Shown here: in pieces, positions 57,719 to 64,000 of the stretch | Position numbering within the stretch: the stretch's first letter is position 1 | How the letters are laid out: every line of letters begins with the position of its first letter | DNA from: Brevundimonas diminuta 3F5N | GTDB lineage: Bacteria > Pseudomonadota > Alphaproteobacteria > Caulobacterales > Caulobacteraceae | Reading direction: 5' to 3' | Assembly (NCBI RefSeq): GCF_900163625.1 | Contig: NZ_FUIE01000049.1 | Coordinates: forward strand, 62,001 to 126,000 | Length of the DNA: 64,000 nucleotides | Position numbers and translations under genes: made by a program | The notes under the pieces: model-generated | The model's database searches: none | What the model was told of the DNA's origin: nothing | What the model saw: the letters and a program-made list of their open reading frames with translations, nothing else

Positions 57719-58608
57719 AACTGACCGGATGGAAGGTCGCCCTGTCGATCAGCGATGCGCCCGACCGTGCGCGTCTGGGCTTCCCTGAGCGGGAGGTCGA
57801 ACGGGCGCTCCTAGCGGTCTGCACCGCGATCATCCGCGAAGGGGGCGAGATCCTCTATGCCGGCGACCTGCAGCCCGAGCACTTCACCTTCAAGATATTC
57901 AGGCATCTCGCGGGCGCCTATGCCGGAAGCCGGGAGACAGCGCCCTTCCTGTACGTCATCGCTGAGCCGATCGCCCGGCGGACCCGGTTCGGCGACCTTA
58001 TCGCAGCACTGAAACTCGCTCGCAGCGTAGCGAGCGTCCGGCTTTCGATCGCAGGCAAGCTGACGTCTGTGCGGTCATCAGGTGATCAGTTGATCGTCGG
58101 CGCGGTCGGAGAGGTCCGGCAGACCATATCCAATGAGGCGGAATGGGGCGGCTGGCTGAGGAGCCAGGCTGGGCGGTCTGACACCGAGGCCTACACCGCA
58201 GTCCGGCAGGCGATCGCGGCGGAAGCGGATGCCCGGTTGGCGATGGGCGGGAAGATGGGCGTGGTCGGGCTGGCGCAAGACCATTTCGAAGGTCGAATGC
58301 CAGGCGTCATTGAAGAGGCGATAATGACTTTGGAGGCGGAAAAGCCGCTGGTTCTGCTCGGAGCTTACGGCGGTGCGACGCGGGACTGTGCCATCGCGCT
58401 CAACCTGATGGAGCTTGCTGCCCGTGTCCCGCGTGGGGCGCAGCAGTCGGGGTATGATGACGGGATCGCGCGGATTGCGGCGCTAGGTGATCGGATACCA
58501 GCGCCGCTCAGGCCTGATCTTCGAGACATCGCCAACGACGATCGGAGCGAGCCAATGGGGTTCGCGGTCTGCGACCTGTTGACCCGCTGGCGCGCCGCGC
58601 TTGCCTAG
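57715..58608 (+). CDS. SLOG-superfamily-like protein paired with TIR
   Basis: A 297-residue protein. Its N-terminus (VALSISDAPDRARLGF, then AIIREGGEILYAGDLQP) follows the SLOG Rossmann-like pattern of a nucleotide-binding loop plus EGGxxxYAGD. A second part (about 178-235: AMGGKMGVVGLAQDHFEGRMPGVIEEAI and LVLLGAYGGATRDCAIAL) completes it. SLOG domains bind ADP-ribose-type ligands such as those made by TIR enzymes, so this is probably the sensor or effector partner. No SIR2 domain is fused, unlike ThsA. The function is inferred. Confidence 0.62.
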   Translation: MKLTGWKVALSISDAPDRARLGFPEREVERALLAVCTAIIREGGEILYAGDLQPEHFTFKIFRHLAGAYAGSRETAPFLYVIAEPIARRTRFGDLIAALKLARSVASVRLSIAGKLTSVRSSGDQLIVGAVGEVRQTISNEAEWGGWLRSQAGRSDTEAYTAVRQAIAAEADARLAMGGKMGVVGLAQDHFEGRMPGVIEEAIMTLEAEKPLVLLGAYGGATRDCAIALNLMELAARVPRGAQQSGYDDGIARIAALGDRIPAPLRPDLRDIANDDRSEPMGFAVCDLLTRWRAALA

Positions 58609-58641
58609 CCCGCCAACCGGATACGCAGCCGGATTGGCGGG
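58609..58641. terminator. Bidirectional terminator between SLOG and Nmad2 genes
   Basis: CCCGCCAACCGG / CCGGATTGGCGGG, a 12-bp stem with one bulged A, loop ATACGCAG, located in the 34-base gap of two convergent genes. Confidence 0.65.
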
Positions 58642-58642
58642 T

Positions 58643-59293
58643 CTAAACCATGCGCTGACGCGTCGCCGAGAAGCGTTTTGACGACGAATCAAAATTGATT
58701 GGGTCATCAAGCGGGATGTTGTCGTGGGCGTCGACCTGAGGCTTGAGCCAGTCAATCAAGCTCTCCGCTTCCGCCAGAGCGTACTTGCGCATGTCACGCG
58801 GATTTCGCGCATAATTCAGATTGGCTAGGATATCGGCCGGCACCGCCGGGGCTGCGGCTCCGAAATAGATGAATCGCTCGGACAGCAGCACCCGGTTGAC
58901 CCGAGTGTCATGCGCCGTGTTCAGCGGGCATTGGGATCCATCTTCAAGGCTGTGAACAGAATCCTCTTGCACCCACGGAGCTGCCGGCTGGTCCCGATGA
59001 TAGATGTTGTCGCCGACCTGTTTCTTGGCGGACCCGTTCCGCCTGGATTTTCGGGTTTCGAACTCAGCGTCGGCCCAATACTCGTCGAAGGTTATTGACC
59101 GCGTGACCTGCATGGCGAATACGCAACGCAACGCAGGGCGCAGTTTCGTGCCCGTCAGACCGACGATCCAGTCTCCATCCTTCGCGCCCGCACGGATCGC
59201 CGGCTTGCAGCAAGCGAGACTGCAGATTCCCCCGAACGGGTTCGGCGCGAAGCCCAGGTCATAACTGACAGCGTACAGGTACACGCTGGTCAT
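58643..59293 (-). CDS. Nmad2 nucleotide-modification-associated protein
   Basis: A 216-residue protein starting MTSVYLYAVSYDLGFAPNPFG with the family signature GFAPNPFGGICSLACCKPAIRAGAKDGDWIVG. This matches nucleotide modification associated domain 2, predicted from phage and island gene neighbourhoods to act on modified bases. It contains CCKP and DGDW. It begins at the stop of the TIR-like DUF1863 gene (TGATG), so they form a pair. Its biochemical role is unknown. Confidence 0.78.
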   Translation of the reverse strand: MTSVYLYAVSYDLGFAPNPFGGICSLACCKPAIRAGAKDGDWIVGLTGTKLRPALRCVFAMQVTRSITFDEYWADAEFETRKSRRNGSAKKQVGDNIYHRDQPAAPWVQEDSVHSLEDGSQCPLNTAHDTRVNRVLLSERFIYFGAAAPAVPADILANLNYARNPRDMRKYALAEAESLIDWLKPQVDAHDNIPLDDPINFDSSSKRFSATRQRMV

Positions 59294-59781
59294 CAGGCGG
59301 CGCACCCCCGCGAGCCGACACGAGTACCCCTTTCGACGCCTGTCGGCGTTTCCTGCGGGTCGCACCGCCCTTCGATGGCACCGATGATGTTCTTGGAATT
59401 CCACGCTACGACCGCATCCCCATACTTGTCCAAGGCGGGCGGGATGTCATTTTCTGTGCCGCCATGTTCGTAGACGCCGACGATGCGCTTGCCCAGACGA
59501 TTGGCCATCTCGATCTCCCAGTTCACCCATGGGCGCTTGTGGGTATTCTTGCCGATGACGACCACGACCGTCGAAGCCCACGACATCTTCATGCGCAAGA
59601 GACGCTTGAGCGTCCTCTCGGCGATGAGACCTTTACGAAGCTTCTCAGCATTAGCAGGCTTGGCGCGGATGGAGCTGTTGCGGATCTCCAAAGCGTTCCG
59701 GCGGAGCATGTTGGTCAGGCTGGTGACACGAGCATCATCCGCGTGATGATGGCTGATGAACACATGGCGACGCTTAGCCAT
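59293..59781 (-). CDS. Small TIR-like protein (DUF1863, ThsB-like)
   Basis: A 162-residue protein: MAKRRHVFISHHHADDARVTSL at the start, VVVVIGKNTHKRPWVNWEIEMANRLGKRIVGVY in the middle (W-x2-WE with Glu89 as the candidate catalytic residue). This is the MTH538/DUF1863 TIR-like fold used by ThsB of Thoeris, which makes NAD-derived signals. No ThsA partner is adjacent; instead it is translationally coupled to Nmad2. The role may be the same or may be diverted. Confidence 0.78.
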   Translation of the reverse strand: MAKRRHVFISHHHADDARVTSLTNMLRRNALEIRNSSIRAKPANAEKLRKGLIAERTLKRLLRMKMSWASTVVVVIGKNTHKRPWVNWEIEMANRLGKRIVGVYEHGGTENDIPPALDKYGDAVVAWNSKNIIGAIEGRCDPQETPTGVERGTRVGSRGCAA

Positions 59782-60022
59782 CGACTTCGTTCCGTTTCAA
59801 TGCCTTTAGACCGACACCGACCATGTACTACATTTGTTCTTGAATGTGAATTAGCGGACGGGCCAGGCTTTCCAACGTCGCGCGCGGTTCTTCTTGGAGA
59901 GGGTCGAACGGAGCGGCTTGGGCAAAAGGACATCATGGCCATCGCCCAAGAAAAGGGCTGCATTCCGGCGTCGAACCAATGACCGCTTTTGGCGCATCGG
60001 CGACGTCATGCTGCTGCAAAAC

Positions 60023-60036
60023 CTGACTCAAAGCGG
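60023..60036. repeat. 14-mer repeat at right flank of the modification genes
   Basis: CTGACTCAAAGCGG, an exact match to 52742-52755. This copy is followed by CAGTCCGCGATGTCCGCT and lacks the full stem of the left copy. Confidence 0.6.
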
Positions 60037-60273
60037 CAGTCCGCGATGTCCGCTGCCAGGTTAAAGGCAACCAAAGTGTGGAGGTCCGGACCTGACTCAA
60101 CGCTGGAGTTGGGACATTCCGCTCTGCAACTGTGCGTCGTCCAAGGTCGCGGAATACAAGGCGAATTCTATCTGTGTGTTTCATGCTTGGTCCAAACCCA
60201 GAGCCGGCGGCTAGCAAGCATCTGTGAGTGAGCCCCGAGGCTGTTCGTCACCGTCAGGTCGGGACGACCGATT

Positions 60274-60300
60274 TTGACACAGGGTCCGATTAGGATAAGC
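60274..60300 (+). promoter_or_regulatory. Candidate promoter of the SIR2 operon
   Basis: TTGACA at 60274-60279 and an AT-rich GATAAGCTT around 60295 at a plausible distance, 24 bases before the TTG start. Only the -35 box is a good match. Confidence 0.3.
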
Positions 60301-60323
60301 TTTCTACCTCAGGGGGAACACGT

Positions 60324-62039
60324 TTGGCCGCGAACACGATTACTCTTCCCGAGGCGCTCGCCCTTCTCGACGGGCCCCACGCCGCCGTCGTCAGTGAGAT
60401 CGGATCGGCCGGCTACACTCTTTGGCTGGGGTCCGGAATCTCTCGCGGCCGCGTTATCGGACTGAGCGGATCGGACGGCGTGATCGCCAAACTCATCGAG
60501 TTCCTCAGAGCGAAGCGGACCGCGGCTGCGGACTGCAAGTTCAATCAGGCGCTGGAAACCTTGTTGACGCTCGCTGAACTCGACGTGGCGCAACGGGCCG
60601 CCCTGGATCTCACCGTGCCCGTGAAAGAGTGGCCTGCCGACCAGCTCAAACCGATCGTGGGGCGGCTGTGGAACAAGTATTCGGAGGTCCTCTCGATCGA
60701 CATCGAGGGCGAGAAGCAGGACTTCCTGCTCTGGACCGGTCTCGATTTCCCCAACACTTTCGCCGACCAGGATCCCGACCTGGAGCATCTGGCGCTGGCC
60801 ATCCTTGTTCTCGAAGGCGTTGCGCCTCAACTGGCCACCGCCAACTGGGACGGCCTGATCGAGGGCGCCATCGTCGAGCTTGGCTATCCCAAGGAACACC
60901 TCGCCATCACCGTCACCGGCGATGATCTGCGCAACGCCGCAGGCGCGGCAGCCAAGCTCTACAAATTCCATGGCTGCGCTCTTCGCGCAATCGAGAGCGA
61001 GGCGATCTACCGCCCGCTTTTGATCGCGCGTTCCGGTCAGATCGGGCGGTGGAAATACGAGAACGCTTTCACGATCGTCCGGCAGCAGCTGGGCGCGCTG
61101 ATCCAGACGACCCGAACCCTGATGATCGGCCTGTCTGGGCAGGACGAAAACATCCGGGACATGTTCCAGAAGGTCGGCGGCGATAAGCCTTGGCCGTGGA
61201 AAGAACCGCCCGCCGTCGTGTTCTCGAACGACGCCCTGACTCAGGATCAGAAGGACATCCTGGAAGGGATCTATAGCACCGAAGAGTGGTCGGAGAGCCG
61301 AACTGATATCTGCACCTCCTCCTTGATTGAATCCTACGGTCGGCCGCTGTTGCCGGCGATCGTTCTGCACATCCTGACCCAGAAACTGCAGGTGCTGGCG
61401 TCCGATGCAGCCGCTCCGAATCTTGGGCCCGACGATCGTGAGAGATTGGACAACGGAATCGTACACCTCCGGGACAAGGCGGCGGAGGCTGGCCAGTCCG
61501 ATCTCCTGGTGTTGATGCGCCATGTCGCCGCCGCGGTCGCCCGGGTCCGGCACCAGGTTGAAATCGGCGAGAGCCCGGCCGGACGCCTCAAATATTTCCC
61601 GATGTCGAGCGACCCGGTGCCCCGGATGAAGGACGCCATCGGGCTGAAGGCGACCGGCCAGCGCGAGGCTGCGACGGCGCTCGGCGTCATCGGCGACATC
61701 GCCAGCACCGGCGACTGGACGATCGACCTAGACAATCCGGAGAAGACCACGAGTGGTGCGCTGCGCATCGGGACTGACGGGGCAGCGGCTCGCGTCTTCT
61801 TCGCGGCGAACGACCACGTCATCAACGGCTTGTTGGAGGCCGGTGCGTTCAACGAGTCCGATCCGGACGTGGTGGTCGTCAGCGCGGCTCCGTTGAGGAC
61901 ACGGCAGACCCGGTCGCCAAGCGGCGTCTATCGCAACGCCAAGCCGCAGGCGCGCTTCATCGAGTTCGGTCCGATGCTGGCCAAGGCCGCCAATACCGAC
62001 GATCTGGTGCGCTCGTTCCGTTGGGAGGCCGCGCTATGA
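60324..62039 (+). CDS. SIR2-family effector (LmuA-like, Lamassu-Sir2)
   Basis: A 571-residue protein starting with TTG after a strong AGGGGGAA site. Residues about 30-260 form a SIR2-like NAD-binding domain: LWLGSGISRGRVIGL, LATANWDGLIEGAI (N-x-D), KFHGCALRAI with the catalytic His, and LMIGLSGQDENIRDM. Bacterial SIR2 effectors usually deplete NAD+ during phage defence. The C-terminal half (about 300-571) is a separate region of unknown fold. It is coupled to a small protein and an SMC-like ATPase, the layout of Lamassu with a Sir2 effector. Confidence 0.82.
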   Translation: MAANTITLPEALALLDGPHAAVVSEIGSAGYTLWLGSGISRGRVIGLSGSDGVIAKLIEFLRAKRTAAADCKFNQALETLLTLAELDVAQRAALDLTVPVKEWPADQLKPIVGRLWNKYSEVLSIDIEGEKQDFLLWTGLDFPNTFADQDPDLEHLALAILVLEGVAPQLATANWDGLIEGAIVELGYPKEHLAITVTGDDLRNAAGAAAKLYKFHGCALRAIESEAIYRPLLIARSGQIGRWKYENAFTIVRQQLGALIQTTRTLMIGLSGQDENIRDMFQKVGGDKPWPWKEPPAVVFSNDALTQDQKDILEGIYSTEEWSESRTDICTSSLIESYGRPLLPAIVLHILTQKLQVLASDAAAPNLGPDDRERLDNGIVHLRDKAAEAGQSDLLVLMRHVAAAVARVRHQVEIGESPAGRLKYFPMSSDPVPRMKDAIGLKATGQREAATALGVIGDIASTGDWTIDLDNPEKTTSGALRIGTDGAAARVFFAANDHVINGLLEAGAFNESDPDVVVVSAAPLRTRQTRSPSGVYRNAKPQARFIEFGPMLAKAANTDDLVRSFRWEAAL

Positions 62040-62620
62040 GTACGACGGAAGACGTTGTCCGCATCCTCAAGGAAGACGGCGGCTACAAGGAGTTGCCCAA
62101 GCCTCTGCGTGTGGGCTCCCAAGACTTCGATTTCACCCATGCTTTGGTCGCCGGCGAGCGCGCCAATGACCTTGTCGTCGTCATGGAGGTGCGGAGCGAC
62201 AAGAGGGATGAAGATCTCATCCGGCGTGTTCTCGGCCTTACGCGTGCCCTGGATGTCCTGCAGTCCAAACGCCCCGTCACCGCCGTTTTGACCTCGGGTC
62301 AGACCACCCCCGAGACCTTGAGGACGTTGAGCCAAGTCTGTCGGGTGCTCCCGATCGGATCCCAGATCGGCAAGGATGCGGATCGTGCCGTGCGTGACTG
62401 GCTCTCGGTCCTGTTGCCGCTCGAAGGCCCCTCCAGCGCGGAGGCTGTTCTCGTCTGGGAAGCGGACCTGACGAAGGCTCTTGCAGAGCAAGAGGACCAG
62501 GAACTGGTCGCCCAGTTGATCCAAGCCAGCTACACAAATGCCGAGGCCGTCGAACTGGCTTTTGCAGCGAGCATCAGGGCCGCTGTTCTGCCCGTGCTCG
62601 ACGAAGAGAGCGCCGCATGA
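62036..62620 (+). CDS. Accessory protein of the SIR2/ATPase operon (LmuC/DdmB-like)
   Basis: A 194-residue protein with no motif I can name: MSTTEDVVRILKEDGG, then DLVVVMEVRSDKRDEDLIRRVLGLTRALDVLQ and ALAEQEDQELVAQLIQASY. Its size and central place between a variable effector and an SMC-like ATPase match the small third component of Lamassu (LmuC, DdmB in Vibrio). ATGA overlaps couple it to both neighbours. The family assignment is by position. Confidence 0.58.
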   Translation: MSTTEDVVRILKEDGGYKELPKPLRVGSQDFDFTHALVAGERANDLVVVMEVRSDKRDEDLIRRVLGLTRALDVLQSKRPVTAVLTSGQTTPETLRTLSQVCRVLPIGSQIGKDADRAVRDWLSVLLPLEGPSSAEAVLVWEADLTKALAEQEDQELVAQLIQASYTNAEAVELAFAASIRAAVLPVLDEESAA

Positions 62621-64000
62621 CGCCCCGTCTCAAGAATCTCGTTCTCAATGACTTCAGAAGCCTGAAAGGGCCTGTTGTCGTTCCCCTCGACGCCCAGGTG
62701 GTGCTCGTCCATGGCTCCAACGGCATGGGCAAGACCAGTGTCCTGACCGGCATCGAACTGGGACTTACCGGCCAGATTTCCCACCTGGCCGAGGCGGGTA
62801 AGCCTTACCAGTCTCATATGGCGCACGTCGACGTTGGTCATGGATCCATCGAGCTCCAGACGACGGCGGCGCTCGACGGCGGGCGAACCTCTGGAAGCGT
62901 GACGTTTGGTGAGACTTTCACCGCCGCGCCCCTCCTAGATCCCGAACAGGCCAAGTTCTTCGCCAATCGCTGCTACCTGCCTCAGACCGCGCTCAGCAGG
63001 CTGCTTGAGCTCTACGATGACCAGTCGACCGGATCGTCATCCCGGCTGACCCAGTTCGTGAATGAGCTGCTGGGGCTCGATCCCCTGGACGCCCTGATCG
63101 ATGGCCTGATGTCGGCTCACAATGTCACGCGTATCAGAAACGTCGTGCCCGAGTATCGCCGCTTCGAGGGCTTGGTGAACGGTGTGAACCAAGACATCGA
63201 CGCGATCCGCAAGAACGCCGAACTCGCCGAGACGAACTGGAAGGAGCGCCGTTCGGCGCTGGACGACCTTCTAAATGAGGTCGACCCGCTGCTCGAGCTG
63301 CCCGAAGACTTGGAGGAACGTCGCGGTTTCGAGATGGATTCCGGACTCGAGGAAGCCGAACTCGGTCTGGTGGGGCGGCTGCAGGCCAATCTTGACCGCG
63401 TGCGACAGGCCTGGGCCCAGCGCGGAGAGGGCGATCCCGCCGCGCGACGCGCAGAGCTCGAACAAACGTTGGACGCGACGTCGAAAAGGCTGGCCGAATG
63501 GCAGACGACCGACGGCGCGCGGTTCGCAGACATCGAAACCCTGCTCGCGCCCATCCTTCCCGACCTGCCGCCCTTTGCCACCGACCCAATGAAGGCGCGC
63601 GATCAGGCGGAAACCCGGGCGCGCGCCGAGACAGTGAGATGCCAGGCCCTGCTGACGCTCGCGAAAACGGCCGCGGACACACTGACTGCCGTGAAGGCGA
63701 CCATTCAGCGCGCCAATGTGCGGATCGCTGAAATCGACGCTGAACTCGCCAAGAGCGCGGCCGACGCCCAGTCTCTCGCCAAGGCGCTGGCATCCGTCGC
63801 GCCGCATGTTCATGACGAGACATGCCCGGTCTGCGCACGCGATTTCCAGGAAGAGAAAAAGGGCTCGCTTTCAGCGTTCATCGCGAGCCGGATCGCTGAT
63901 CTGACAAGCGAAGCGAGCCGTCTTCAGTCGCTGGCGACTGAGCGCGCGGCGGAGTCCAAGCGCCTGGCCGAGGCCCAGCGCCAGCAGCTCAGCTCCGAAC
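62617..64000 (+). CDS. SMC/Rad50-like ATPase with zinc hook (LmuB-like; 3' end beyond window)
   Basis: An uninterrupted frame of more than 460 codons to the window edge. It starts MTPRLKNLVLNDFRSLKGP, with Walker A HGSNGMGKTS (residues 32-41) and then IELGLTG. After residue 180 the sequence is charged coiled coil interrupted by a zinc hook CPVC at 403-406 (DETCPVCARDF). The ABC signature and Walker B must lie beyond the edge. Lamassu LmuB/DdmC proteins share this plan and are thought to sense DNA structures. It overlaps the accessory gene by four bases. Confidence 0.82.
   Translation, partial: MTPRLKNLVLNDFRSLKGPVVVPLDAQVVLVHGSNGMGKTSVLTGIELGLTGQISHLAEAGKPYQSHMAHVDVGHGSIELQTTAALDGGRTSGSVTFGETFTAAPLLDPEQAKFFANRCYLPQTALSRLLELYDDQSTGSSSRLTQFVNELLGLDPLDALIDGLMSAHNVTRIRNVVPEYRRFEGLVNGVNQDIDAIRKNAELAETNWKERRSALDDLLNEVDPLLELPEDLEERRGFEMDSGLEEAELGLVGRLQANLDRVRQAWAQRGEGDPAARRAELEQTLDATSKRLAEWQTTDGARFADIETLLAPILPDLPPFATDPMKARDQAETRARAETVRCQALLTLAKTAADTLTAVKATIQRANVRIAEIDAELAKSAADAQSLAKALASVAPHVHDETCPVCARDFQEEKKGSLSAFIASRIADLTSEASRLQSLATERAAESKRLAEAQRQQLSSE

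Larger units (their letters stand above)
59782..60323. other. Intergenic stretch between the TIR/Nmad2 pair and the Lamassu-like operon
   Basis: About 540 bases with no supported gene. The frames at 59989-60231 and 59933-60217 look like degenerate sequence. It contains the 14-mer repeat at 60023-60036, a related GAGGTCCGGACCTGACTCA near 60081-60099, and a candidate promoter before 60324. Confidence 0.5.

Noticed and set aside
59293..59781. Canonical Thoeris system
   Set aside because: A ThsB-like TIR is present but no ThsA (SIR2-SLOG) is next to it; the SIR2 gene at 60324 lacks a visible SLOG part and belongs to another operon.
60309..61553. 414-codon minus-strand frame
   Set aside because: Antisense to the SIR2 gene.

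Overview
This is a GC-rich chromosomal window, most likely from an alphaproteobacterium of the Caulobacterales; gene content and protein style resemble Brevundimonas (inference, no database was searched). The left 40 kb and 46.5-52.4 kb look like ordinary chromosome. Two accessory stretches are visible: 39.7-46.3 kb (IS6-family element, orphan nuclease-like gene, a methyltransferase/serine-recombinase cassette ending near tRNA-Ser) and 52.4-64 kb (nucleotide-modification and immune-type genes running off the right edge).

Left part (1-8.3 kb): miaA (cut by the edge), mrp, a universal stress protein, ybjQ, folA, aqpZ, a MazG-like pyrophosphohydrolase, thyA, a CsgG-like exported protein, a DUF924 protein, tRNA-Pro(CGG) and tRNA-Gln(TTG). 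Metabolic part (8.6-24.1 kb): a Tat-exported amidohydrolase; a four-gene operon of fused 5-oxoprolinase, DUF969 and DUF979 membrane proteins and DUF2891, read here as a pyroglutamate uptake and use operon; then a TonB-dependent receptor, a TetR regulator, an MFS/GPH transporter, an acyl-CoA ligase, a MaoC-like hydratase and an SDR. One motif precedes both the receptor and the maoC operon, so they may form one regulon.

Potassium part (24.3-33.0 kb): kdpFABC-DE in one run, with a TorF-type putative porin gene inserted between kdpB and kdpC. Copper part (33.1-39.5 kb): a CnrYXH-type anti-sigma/sensor/ECF sigma set directly upstream of copA-copB-copC, plus copC2-copD. A shared 14-base motif lies upstream of both cnrY and copA.

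Right part: rlpA, tmk, holB, tatD, a PhnP-like hydrolase and a DsrE protein, then the accessory island. It holds (a) a minus-strand operon of a thymidylate-synthase-family enzyme fused to an Nmad1-like domain, a TylF-like methyltransferase and a stand-alone 5-hmdU-kinase-helical-domain protein; (b) a divergent TIR plus SLOG-like pair; (c) a small TIR (DUF1863) plus Nmad2 pair; and (d) a SIR2 / small accessory / SMC-like ATPase operon that fits Lamassu with a Sir2 effector. The mix of pyrimidine hypermodification genes with two TIR proteins, one paired with SLOG and one with Nmad2, is the best candidate here for an undescribed system.
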